This document shows, piece after piece, positions 53,703 through 64,000 of a DNA stretch of 64,000 nucleotides. Position numbers and translations under genes: made by a program. The notes beneath the pieces were generated by a model. That model saw only the letters and a program-made list of their open reading frames with translations, searched no databases and was not told the origin of the DNA. Source of the stretch: Solimonas terrae (lineage in GTDB: Bacteria; Pseudomonadota; Gammaproteobacteria; Nevskiales; Nevskiaceae); the NCBI RefSeq assembly GCF_011067135.1, contig NZ_JAAMOW010000008.1, forward strand, positions 1 to 64,000, written 5' to 3'. How positions within the stretch are numbered: position 1 is the first letter of the stretch; the number at the start of each line of letters is the position of its first letter.

Positions 53703-54353
53703 ATGAATGTGGCCGAAACCCGCCGCCCGATGAGCGAACTCGAACGCCGCCTGCGCGCGGCGCTGGCCGATACCCATCTCGAAACGCCGCGAGCCATGGT
53801 GTCGCTGGGCATGCCGGAGATGCTCGGCCGACTGTTCGATGCCACCTTGCTTGCCAATCTGCGGCCGTCGGCGGTATTGCTGCCGCTGATTCGTCGCGGC
53901 GAGCGCCTGTCGATGCTGCTGACCGTACGCTCGGCGAAGCTGCGCTCGCACGGTGGGCAGATCGCGTTCCCGGGCGGCGCCCGCGATGCCGCCGACGTCA
54001 CCGCCGTCGACAACGCGCTGCGCGAGGCGCAGGAGGAAGTCGGGCTCGATCCGGCGACCGTCGAGATCATCGGCTATCTCGACGACTATCCGACGCTGAG
54101 CCGTTTCCGCATCACGCCGGTGGTCGGCATCGTCGATGCCGAGCCGGTGCTGGCGATCGACGCCGACGAAGTCGCCGAAGTCTTCGAGGTGCCGTTCGAG
54201 ATCCTTGCCAGCCGCCGGAACTTCGTGCGCAAGATTCTCAGCCGCGACGGCATCAATGTGCCGTTCTTCGAATTGCAGTGGCAGCAACATCGGGTCTGGG
54301 GCGCGACGGCCGGCATGCTCTGGGATCTGGCCGGCCGCATGGAGTCGGCATGA
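53703..54353 (+). CDS. nudL: NUDIX hydrolase, CoA pyrophosphatase (NudL/YeaB type)
   Basis: This 216-residue protein has the UPF0035 signature (LLTVRSAKLRSHGGQIAFPGG) directly before the Nudix box, which ends ALREAQEEVGL. This combination marks the coenzyme A pyrophosphatase branch, which cleaves CoA to 3',5'-ADP and phosphopantetheine. ATG 53703 is used; an internal ATG at 53730 is possible. The stop overlaps the MazG-like gene by four bases (ATGA), so the two are coupled. Confidence 0.85.
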   Translation: MNVAETRRPMSELERRLRAALADTHLETPRAMVSLGMPEMLGRLFDATLLANLRPSAVLLPLIRRGERLSMLLTVRSAKLRSHGGQIAFPGGARDAADVTAVDNALREAQEEVGLDPATVEIIGYLDDYPTLSRFRITPVVGIVDAEPVLAIDADEVAEVFEVPFEILASRRNFVRKILSRDGINVPFFELQWQQHRVWGATAGMLWDLAGRMESA

Positions 54354-54724
54354 ACGCGGACCCGCTGCGCGAGGCCCTGCGCCTGCAGATCGAGGCGGCG
54401 GCGCTGGGTTTCGACTGGCGCCGGCTCGACGAGTTGTGGGCCAAGCTCGCCGAGGAAACCGACGAGCTGCAGCAGGCGGTCGCCGAAGGTCCGGATCGCG
54501 TCCAGGACGAGCTGGGCGATCTGCTGTTCATGGCGGTCAATCTCGCGCGACACCTGGGTGTCGATGCGCAGGCGGCGCTTGCCGGCGCCAATGCCAAGTT
54601 CGCCCGACGCTTCGCGCATGTCTGCAGCGACCTTGTCGGACTGTCGCCGATCGGCGATCCTCGTCGCCTAGATGAAATGGAAGCACGCTGGCAGGACGCC
54701 AAGCGTGCCGAACAGGACCGGTAA
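54350..54724 (+). CDS. Single-domain MazG-like nucleotide pyrophosphohydrolase
   Basis: This 124-residue protein has the MazG metal motif EETDELQQA and the second acid cluster DELGDLLFMAVNLARHLG. It ends with FARRFAHVC and the MEARWQDAK region seen at the end of full MazG. Full MazG (about 260 residues) has two such domains; this matches the C-terminal, catalytically active one. The likely role is house-cleaning of non-canonical NTPs, together with the overlapping NudL. No toxin-antitoxin partner is nearby. Confidence 0.82.
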   Translation: MNADPLREALRLQIEAAALGFDWRRLDELWAKLAEETDELQQAVAEGPDRVQDELGDLLFMAVNLARHLGVDAQAALAGANAKFARRFAHVCSDLVGLSPIGDPRRLDEMEARWQDAKRAEQDR

Positions 54725-54769
54725 GGTCAGGCGGCCGCCAAGGCCGCGCCGCGGTGGGGGAGTCAAACA

Positions 54770-55714
54770 ATGCGCATAGGCGTCGTCGTCGATTCGGCCT
54801 GTGATTTGCCGATGGACTATCTGGAGCGGCACCGGATCCAGATACTGCCGATCACGATTCATCTCGACGGCCACGATCTGGTCGACCAGCGCGATGCCGA
54901 GACGACCTTGCGCTTCTATCGCGAACACCTCGGCGCCAAGGGCGACGCCGGCTCGTCGCCATTTTCGGTCGAGCAGATCCGCGATGTGTTCCTGAGCAAG
55001 CTGGTGCTCGACTACGACTACGTGTTCTGCCTGACGATCGCGAGCAGCCGCAGCCCGATCAACGCCAACGCCACCCAGGCTTCGTTCGCGATTCTCAACG
55101 GCTACAAGCCGATCCGCGCACAGGCCGGCATTGCCGGCCCGTTCGCGCTGCGCGTCATCGATACGCAGAACCTGTTCGTCGCGCAGGCGATCAGCACGGT
55201 CGAAGTCGTGCGCATGATCGAAGCCGGGCAGCAGAATCCCAACAAGATCCGCGAACGCGCCGAGCTGATCGTGCAGAACACCTACGGCTACATGGTGCCG
55301 CGCGATCTGCATTACCTGCGCGTGCGTGGCCAGAAGAAGGGCGATCGCAGTGTCGGCTGGTTCGGCGCCGCGCTCGGAACCATGCTCGACATCAAGCCGA
55401 TCATTCGTGGTTACCGCAACGAAACCGGGCCGGTCGCCAAGCTGCGGCATTTCGACGATGCCTGCTCGCGGCTGTTCGCGTATGCCGCGCAGCGCGTCGT
55501 CAGCGGGTTGCTGACGCCGACGCTGGGCCTTTGCTACGGCGGCGAACTCGGCGAGTTGCGCAAGCTGCCGGGCTATGGCGAGCTGTTGCGGACCTGCCGC
55601 GAGAACGGCATCGAAGTGCTCGAAAGCGTGATGAGCGTGACCGGCGGCATCAACGTCGGCGAGGGCGCATTGGGTCTGGCATTCGCGGCCGAGCCGCACG
55701 ACGTCGACATCTGA
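54770..55714 (+). CDS. DegV family fatty-acid-binding protein
   Basis: This 314-residue protein begins IGVVVDSACDLPMDYL (the DegV opening), with SSPFSVEQIRDVF, LTIASSRSPINANA (the TxxSSxLSGT-like ligand loop, here altered) and RVIDTQNLFVAQA. The TIASSRS loop departs from the usual LSSxLSGTY. Proteins of this family bind a fatty acid and may feed a fatty-acid kinase, but no FakA gene is close. GGGGGAG lies before ATG 54770. Confidence 0.82.
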   Translation: MRIGVVVDSACDLPMDYLERHRIQILPITIHLDGHDLVDQRDAETTLRFYREHLGAKGDAGSSPFSVEQIRDVFLSKLVLDYDYVFCLTIASSRSPINANATQASFAILNGYKPIRAQAGIAGPFALRVIDTQNLFVAQAISTVEVVRMIEAGQQNPNKIRERAELIVQNTYGYMVPRDLHYLRVRGQKKGDRSVGWFGAALGTMLDIKPIIRGYRNETGPVAKLRHFDDACSRLFAYAAQRVVSGLLTPTLGLCYGGELGELRKLPGYGELLRTCRENGIEVLESVMSVTGGINVGEGALGLAFAAEPHDVDI

Positions 55715-55750
55715 GGCCGCGACGCTGCGTGCGGCGGCGGGCGCCGCTAA

Positions 55751-56569
<819 letters not shown>

Positions 56570-56584
56570 GACCTGTCGACGCCA

Positions 56585-57070
56585 ATGGCCGACATCACGA
56601 TTCGCGCGGCGACCCGGGACGACGTGCCGCTGCTGCTGGCACTGGTGCGCGCCCTGGCCGACTACGAGAAGCTCGCGCACGAAGTGGTCGCGACCGAGGC
56701 CTCGCTGCGCGAGCATCTGTTCGGCGCGCGGCCGTATGCGGAAGCCCTGATTGCCGAGACGGGCGGTACCGGTGTCGGCTTCGCGTTGTTCTTCCACAAT
56801 TTCTCGAGCTTCCTCGGCCGGCCCGGCATCTATCTCGAAGATCTGTTCGTGCGGTCCGAGCATCGCGGCGCCGGCATCGGCAAACGCCTGCTGAAAGCGG
56901 TGGCGCGCATCGGCGTCGAACGCGGCTGCGGCCGCTACGAATGGACAGTGCTGGACTGGAACGAACCGGCGATCCGCTTCTACGAAAGCCTGGGGGCGGA
57001 GATGAAGCGCGAATGGATCATCAACCGCGTCAGCGGCACGGCCCTGCAGGCGCTGGCCGGCGGCGGCTGA
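56585..57070 (+). CDS. GNAT family N-acetyltransferase (diamine acetyltransferase-like)
   Basis: This 161-residue protein has ITIRAATRDDVPLLLALVRALADYEKL, then LFFHNFSSFLGRPGIYLEDLFVRSEHRGAGIGKRLL. The last part holds the acetyl-CoA pyrophosphate loop R-x-x-G-x-G/A. EWTVLDWNEPAIRFYESLGA follows. The phrase FHNFSSFLGRPGIYLEDLFV is typical of the spermidine/spermine or thialysine acetyltransferase branch, so an amine substrate is likely. It lies in the same direction as dapB with a 15-bp gap. Confidence 0.85.
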   Translation: MADITIRAATRDDVPLLLALVRALADYEKLAHEVVATEASLREHLFGARPYAEALIAETGGTGVGFALFFHNFSSFLGRPGIYLEDLFVRSEHRGAGIGKRLLKAVARIGVERGCGRYEWTVLDWNEPAIRFYESLGAEMKREWIINRVSGTALQALAGGG

Positions 57071-57158
57071 GGGTCCGGGCGGCGCTGCCGGGTGCAGTTT
57101 GTGAGCCTGCGCCTGTCCATAATGGCAGGCACGACCCGGCGAGACACGGACAGCGGCA

Positions 57159-58265
57159 GTGAGCAGCAACCAGGACAGGACGGTGATCAAGGGCCGCGGC
57201 GCCGTTTCGAATCCGGCCGGCCGCTTCGAGTTGCGCAGGTCGGAAGCAGCAGACGACGGCTGGTACCCCGACGGCGCGGATTCGGCGGACGAGGGCGGCG
57301 AGCCGGAGCGGCTCAAGACCACCCTGCACGTCGATCAGTCACGCAGCATCATCGCCCGCAACGAATCGCCCGATCTGCCGTTCTCGCAAACCATCAACCC
57401 CTATCGCGGGTGCGAGCATGGCTGCATCTACTGCTTTGCACGGCCCAGTCACGGGTATCTCAACCTCTCTTCCGGCCTCGACTTCGAGACGCAGCTCTAC
57501 TACAAGCCGCAGGCCGCCGCGCTGCTGGAAGCCGAATTGCGCAAGCCCGGTTATCGCTGCGCGGTGATCTCGCTCGGTGCCAGCACCGACCCCTACCAGC
57601 CGATCGAGCGCGAACTGAAGATCACGCGCAGTCTGCTCGAGGTCATGCAGCGTTTCCGTCACCCGGTCGGGATCGTCACCAAGGGTGCACTGGTCGAGCG
57701 CGACATCGATCTGCTCCAGGATCTGGCGAAAGACGGTCTGGCGCATGTCGCGCTGTCGATCACCACGCTCGATCCGGCCCTGAAGCGCACCCTGGAACCG
57801 CGCGCCGCGTCCGGTGCCGCGCGCCTGCGGGTCCTGCGCAGACTCAGCGATGCCGGCATCCCGACGATGGTGTTGTTTTCGCCGGTGATCCCGTTCGTCA
57901 ACGATGCCGAGATGGAGTCGGTGCTGGCCGCGGCGCGCGATGCCGGCGCTCGACGCGCCAGCTACATCATGCTGCGACTGCCGTACGAGGTGAAGGATCT
58001 GTTCCGTGAATGGCTGGAGACGCATGCGCCCTTGAAGGCGGCGCACGTCCTGAGTCTGGTCGAGCAGATGCGCGGCGGCAAGCTCAATGATCCGCGTTTC
58101 GGCTCCCGCATGAAGGGCGAAGGCCAGTACGCGGCGATCGTCGAACAGCGCTTCCGCATCGCCTGCCGGCGCCTCGGTTTCGATGGGGCCGGCCTGCAGG
58201 GCCTGCGCTGCGATGCGTTCACGGTGCCTGCGGCGGCCGGCGATCAGCTGCGTTTGGCGCTCTGA
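57159..58265 (+). CDS. PA0069-family radical SAM protein
   Basis: This 368-residue protein has the 4Fe-4S motif CEHGCIYCFARP near residues 87-98. It is preceded by SRSIIARNESPDLPFSQTINPYRG, a block diagnostic of the PA0069/SplB-like subfamily (Rv2578c group). GIVTKGALVERDIDLL and HVALSITTLDP continue the TIM barrel. Its reaction is unknown; relatives share a fold with spore photoproduct lyase. The start is GTG 57159. It ends 47 bp before the TrpB-like gene. Confidence 0.85.
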   Translation: MSSNQDRTVIKGRGAVSNPAGRFELRRSEAADDGWYPDGADSADEGGEPERLKTTLHVDQSRSIIARNESPDLPFSQTINPYRGCEHGCIYCFARPSHGYLNLSSGLDFETQLYYKPQAAALLEAELRKPGYRCAVISLGASTDPYQPIERELKITRSLLEVMQRFRHPVGIVTKGALVERDIDLLQDLAKDGLAHVALSITTLDPALKRTLEPRAASGAARLRVLRRLSDAGIPTMVLFSPVIPFVNDAEMESVLAAARDAGARRASYIMLRLPYEVKDLFREWLETHAPLKAAHVLSLVEQMRGGKLNDPRFGSRMKGEGQYAAIVEQRFRIACRRLGFDGAGLQGLRCDAFTVPAAAGDQLRLAL

Positions 58266-58312
58266 GCGAAGACGCCCCTATACTCGCGGAAAGCCTGCTT
58301 AAGGACTTCCAG

Positions 58313-59758
58313 GTGTCCGGCAATAACGATAAGGGTCAGGATTCCGGCGCGTTCTACGACGATCTCGAGAAGCTGCTGGTACAACAGGTCACGCGGCAAC
58401 CGGAATTGCTCGATCTGCGACTGCGGCTCGCCGAGCTCTACTACGAGACCCGCAAGATCGCGCCGTTTCTCGAACAGGCGCGCTACATGCACGCACATAT
58501 CCGCAACGCGGCGCAATCCGAGGAATGGCGCAAGGTGCTGAGCATGGGGCGGATGATCGCGGCCAGCGACCCCTTGTTCGCCGAGGCGGTGATCGGCGAC
58601 AAGATCGAGTTCATCGGTTCGCGTTCCATTTCGCCGAAGGTTGCCTACACGCGCATCGGCGAGGAAGAACGGTTCCGCAAGCCGCTGGCGGAAATTGCCG
58701 AAGCCTACGAGGCGGTGCGCAAGGACCCCCGTTTCATTGCCGAACTCGACAACGAGATGATCCAGTCGGCGGGCCATCCGTCGTCGCTGCAGCTGGCCGG
58801 ACGGCTGTCCGATCACGTCGGCGGTGCCCGCATCTACCTGAAGCGCGAGGACATCAACTCGCAACCGGCACATCTGCTTGCCGCGGTGCTCGGTCAGGCG
58901 CTGCTCGCCAAGCGCATGGGCAAGAAGAGCCTGGTCGCGTTCAGCCCGACCGGCCGCAGCGGTGTGGTCGTCGCGTCGGTCGCCTCGCGGCTCGGCATGC
59001 AGGCCGAGATCTTCATGGACAGCGAGCAGATGCAGTTGCAGGCCGGCAGCGTGTTCCGGATGTGGCTGATGGGCGCGCACGTCAACGAAGGCGGCCTCGG
59101 GCGCAGGCGCGATGGCGGCGTGCGCAACGAGGTCTGGGATCATTGGGCACGCAACAGCGCCGACAGCTTCCTCGTGATGGGTCTGGACGCCGCGCCGCAT
59201 CCGTATCCGATGCTGACGCTGGAGCTGGCCTCGATCGCGGGCCGCGAGTGTCGACGCCAGCTGTACGCCATCAGCAAGAAAGCCCCGGATCTGCTGGTCG
59301 CGCGCGCCGGCGACAATGCCGATGCCGTCGGTCTGTTTCCGCCGTTCCTGCGTGCGCCCGGCACTCGGCTGGTCTGCGTCGAAGGCCAGGACGAACTCGA
59401 ACCGGCGGTGGAGAAGGGCGGCAGCATCACGCAGCCGTTGACGCTCAAGGAGCAGCAGCGGGCGGCCGCGATCATGGAGGGCATGGACTACCCGCGCACG
59501 ACCCGAGAGCACGCCTGGCTGAAGGCCAGCGGACGGGTCGAGTACGTCAAGGGATCGGTCGGTGCCGCCAAGCGTGCAATGTTCGATGTCAGCAAGCACG
59601 AAGGCGTGATTCCGGCGATCCAGACCGCTTTCGCACTTGGCTGGGCCTGTCAGGAAGCGGCGAAAATGAGTCCGGAGCAGACCGTGATCGTGATGATGTC
59701 GGAGAATGTCGACAAGAACATCTGGCAGATCGGCAAGGCGATGGGCGTGCCCTTGTGA
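58313..59758 (+). CDS. TrpB-like protein lacking the PLP lysine (probable pseudoenzyme)
   Basis: This 481-residue protein has an unfamiliar N-terminal ~110 residues, then a tryptophan-synthase-beta fold. [32 protein letters not shown] aligns with TrpB's [24 protein letters not shown]. The PLP-binding Lys is Leu188, and the AETGAGQHG loop with the catalytic Glu is AFSPTGRSG. The GGGSN phosphate loop is [17 protein letters not shown] and APHPYP are retained. It therefore cannot bind PLP in the normal way. GTG 58313 follows AAGGA. trpA and trpB proper are not in the window. Function is unknown; it precedes carA. Confidence 0.75.
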   Translation: MSGNNDKGQDSGAFYDDLEKLLVQQVTRQPELLDLRLRLAELYYETRKIAPFLEQARYMHAHIRNAAQSEEWRKVLSMGRMIAASDPLFAEAVIGDKIEFIGSRSISPKVAYTRIGEEERFRKPLAEIAEAYEAVRKDPRFIAELDNEMIQSAGHPSSLQLAGRLSDHVGGARIYLKREDINSQPAHLLAAVLGQALLAKRMGKKSLVAFSPTGRSGVVVASVASRLGMQAEIFMDSEQMQLQAGSVFRMWLMGAHVNEGGLGRRRDGGVRNEVWDHWARNSADSFLVMGLDAAPHPYPMLTLELASIAGRECRRQLYAISKKAPDLLVARAGDNADAVGLFPPFLRAPGTRLVCVEGQDELEPAVEKGGSITQPLTLKEQQRAAAIMEGMDYPRTTREHAWLKASGRVEYVKGSVGAAKRAMFDVSKHEGVIPAIQTAFALGWACQEAAKMSPEQTVIVMMSENVDKNIWQIGKAMGVPL

Positions 59759-59797
59759 GCAATATTCGCAAAAAGGTTTTGCCGCGGGCCGAGGTCG

Positions 59798-59845
59798 TAT
59801 AGAATTCGCGCCGGATTCGGAGCGGGGGCTTTCGGCCCCCGTTTT
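59798..59845 (+). promoter_or_regulatory. carA leader with promoter-like element and attenuator hairpin
   Basis: TATAGAAT at 59798-59805 could be a -10 element; a -35 at the right distance is weak (TTGCCG at 59779). Downstream, GGGGGC, loop TTTCG, GCCCCC and then GTTTTC (59824-59845) form a terminator-like stem in the leader, about 30 bp before the carA start. It may act as the end of the upstream gene's transcript or as an attenuator of the car operon. Confidence 0.5.
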
Positions 59846-59873
59846 CGTGTCCGCCACCTGGATAGACCGCCTT

Positions 59874-61010
59874 ATGACCGATTTCAAACCGGCCCTGCTT
59901 GCCCTCGCTGATGGTTCTGTGTTCCGGGGCGTTTCCATTGGCAGTGACGGACAGACCGTAGGCGAAGTCGTTTTCAACACTGCGATGACCGGCTATCAGG
60001 AAATCCTGACCGATCCGTCCTACCGCGAACAGATCGTCACCCTTACATATCCGCATATCGGCAACGTCGGCACCAATGTCGAGGACATGGAGGCGGATCG
60101 GGTCCACATCGCCGGACTGGTGTTGCGCGAAGTGCCGCGGCGGCACAGCAACTTCCGCTCGACCCAGGACTTCCGCGAGTATCTGAAGGCCAACAAGACC
60201 GTCGCGATCGCCGGCATCGACACGCGCCGCCTGACGCGTATCCTGCGCGACAAGGGCGCGCAGAACGGCTGCATCCTCGCCGGCGCGCGGATCAGCGAGA
60301 AGAAGGCCCTCGAAGCGGCGCGTGGCTTTCCGGGCCTCAAGGGCATGGATCTGGCGAAGGTCGTCAGTGTCGCCAAGCCTTATGCCTGGACGCGCGGCTC
60401 CTGGGAGCTGGAAACCAATCGCGAGAGCGAACGCGGCGATGGCCGCTACCACGTCGTCGCCTACGACTTCGGCGTCAAGCGCAACATCCTGCGCCTGCTG
60501 GTCGACCGCGACTGCCGGGTGACGGTGGTGCCGGCCAAAACCACCGCGGCCGAGGTGTTCAAGCTCAAGCCGGATGGCGTGATGCTGACCAATGGCCCCG
60601 GCGACCCGGAGCCCTGCACCTATGCGATCCGTGCCGCGCGCGAGTTCCTCGCCGCGAAGATGCCGCTGTTCGGCATCTGCCTGGGCCATCAGATTCTCGG
60701 CCTGGCGCTTGGCGCCAGGACCTTGAAGATGAAGCTGGGTCATCACGGTGCCAACCATCCGGTCCAGGATCTCGAGTCCGGGCGCGTGATGATCACCAGC
60801 CAGAATCACGGCTTCGCGGTTGATGAGACGACGCTGCCGGCCAACGCGGTCGCCACGCACCGCTCGCTGTTCGACGGCTCCAATCAGGGGCTGCGCGTCA
60901 CCGATGCGCCGGCCTTCAGTTTCCAGGGCCACCCGGAAGCCAGCCCCGGCCCGCATGACGTCGGCGAACTGTTCGATCGCTTCGTGCGCCTGATGGCGGA
61001 AGCGCGGTAG
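59874..61010 (+). CDS. carA: Carbamoyl-phosphate synthase small subunit
   Basis: This 378-residue protein has an N-terminal CarA domain ([32 protein letters not shown]) and a class I glutamine amidotransferase domain. The latter has nucleophile Cys in [10 protein letters not shown] and the His-Glu pair in [13 protein letters not shown]. It hydrolyses glutamine and channels ammonia to CarB for carbamoyl phosphate, used for arginine and pyrimidines. ATG 59874 gives the standard N-terminus. A LysE-type exporter gene is inserted between it and carB. Confidence 0.97.
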   Translation: MTDFKPALLALADGSVFRGVSIGSDGQTVGEVVFNTAMTGYQEILTDPSYREQIVTLTYPHIGNVGTNVEDMEADRVHIAGLVLREVPRRHSNFRSTQDFREYLKANKTVAIAGIDTRRLTRILRDKGAQNGCILAGARISEKKALEAARGFPGLKGMDLAKVVSVAKPYAWTRGSWELETNRESERGDGRYHVVAYDFGVKRNILRLLVDRDCRVTVVPAKTTAAEVFKLKPDGVMLTNGPGDPEPCTYAIRAAREFLAAKMPLFGICLGHQILGLALGARTLKMKLGHHGANHPVQDLESGRVMITSQNHGFAVDETTLPANAVATHRSLFDGSNQGLRVTDAPAFSFQGHPEASPGPHDVGELFDRFVRLMAEAR

Positions 61011-61012
61011 AC

Positions 61013-61657
61013 ATGTTCGGCATTACCGACATCACCACGTACATCATCGGCGTGGTGGTCATCGTGCTGCTGCCTGGACCGAATTCGATGTTCGTGCTCA
61101 GCGTGGCCGCGCGTGACGGCGTGCGCCGTGGCTATCGCGCGGCGCTGGGCGTCTTCGTCGGTGATCTGGTGCTGATGGTGCTGGCGTCCGCCGGAGTCGC
61201 GTCGCTGCTGCGCGCCTACCCGTCGCTGTTTTTCGCGCTGAAGTGGGCGGGCGCTGCATATCTCGCCTGGCTGGGCATCAACATGCTGCGCAGTGCCTGG
61301 CTGGGCTGGCGTCGCGATCCGGACGCAGCGCCGCTCGCGCCGATGGTCTCGACCCGCGATCCGTTTCACCGCGCGCTGACGATCAGCCTGCTCAATCCGA
61401 AGGCGATCCTGTTCTTCCTGTCGTTCTTCATCCAGTTCGTCGATCGCGGCTATCCGCATCCGGCGCTGTCGTTCGCCGTGCTCGGCACGATCGCGCAGAT
61501 CGCCAGCTTCACCTATCTGAGCACGCTGATCCTGTTCGGGCACCGCCTCGCCGCGGCGTTTCGCGCGCGGCGGCGCTTGAGCGCCGGGGCGACCGGCGGG
61601 GTCGGGGCCCTGTTCCTGAGTTTCAGTGCGCGGCTGGCAACAGCCGCCATCCATTAA
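61013..61657 (+). CDS. leuE: LysE/RhtB family amino-acid exporter (LeuE-like)
   Basis: This 214-residue inner-membrane protein has six hydrophobic segments and the family signature VIVLLPGPNSMFVLSVAARDGVRRGYRAALGVFVGD. LLNPKAILFFLSFFIQFV is in the middle. The opening and PGPNSMFV pattern is closest to LeuE, the leucine exporter, but substrate assignment is tentative. It starts two bases after carA and ends 12 bp before carB, so it is embedded in the carbamoyl-phosphate synthase operon, where such an exporter is not usual. Confidence 0.8.
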   Translation: MFGITDITTYIIGVVVIVLLPGPNSMFVLSVAARDGVRRGYRAALGVFVGDLVLMVLASAGVASLLRAYPSLFFALKWAGAAYLAWLGINMLRSAWLGWRRDPDAAPLAPMVSTRDPFHRALTISLLNPKAILFFLSFFIQFVDRGYPHPALSFAVLGTIAQIASFTYLSTLILFGHRLAAAFRARRRLSAGATGGVGALFLSFSARLATAAIH

Positions 61658-61669
61658 ATCGAGTCGAAG

Positions 61670-64000
<2,331 letters not shown>

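Overview
The window is about 65% GC and reads as the chromosome of a gammaproteobacterium, most likely from the Xanthomonadales/Nevskiales side of the class. The evidence is the gene pairings dnaX-ybaB, mrcB with an LpoP-like lipoprotein, dapB near carA/carB, rsmJ, sixA, nudL and a DUF1249 gene. Order-level placement is inference. Coding density is high, and three stretches carry mobile or repetitive DNA.

Layout. 1-606: the 3' end of an IS110/IS1111-type insertion sequence abutting a half attC site. 600-3113: a small chromosomal integron with four leftward gene cassettes, three complete attC sites and one half site, an attI region, and a rightward integrase gene. The integrase keeps all six catalytic residues but has lost about 92 residues between the catalytic Lys and His. 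3158-9556: a voltage-sensor-like membrane protein, a DUF885 metalloprotein, amtB behind a sigma-54 promoter, a small unknown protein and an FUSC exporter. 9618-9811: a 186-bp MITE flanked by CTAG, sitting on the stop codon of selO. 11501-21429: a PLDc_N peptide, a ketopantoate-reductase-like enzyme, a cyclic-nucleotide/RND locus (class III cyclase with AAA/TPR module, LolA-like periplasmic protein, RND exporter fused to a cNMP-binding domain), a thioredoxin-like protein and an SDR. 21599-28079: a phosphate-starvation block with pstSCAB leftward, phoU divergent and a porin, with candidate Pho boxes before all three units.

28149-33844: PBP1B with an LpoP-like activator, a DinG/YoaA helicase and tsaB. 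33921-34030: the SRP 4.5S RNA gene, followed by about 700 bp of gene-free repetitive DNA. 34781-40334: a tripartite RND efflux operon (TolC, adaptor, pump) with GTGA overlaps. 40518-42573: dnaX-ybaB, without recR after it. 42595-48615: a tightly overlapped signalling operon of CHASE3 hybrid kinase, CheR, CheB and REC-GGDEF. 48637-54724: phosphoglucomutase, DUF1249, SixA, RsmJ, an SCP2 protein, two overlapping hotdog thioesterases, a NUDIX hydrolase and a single-domain MazG. 54770-64000: DegV, DapB, a GNAT, a radical SAM protein, a TrpB-like protein lacking the PLP lysine, and carA-leuE-like-carB with carB cut by the window edge.

The most unusual items are the cyclase/LolA/RND-cNMP locus, the internally deleted integron integrase, the lysine-less TrpB-like protein beside carA, and the MITE on the selO stop codon. 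No tRNA, rRNA 16S/23S/5S or CRISPR array was found by eye. All domain calls come from reading motifs; no database search was run.
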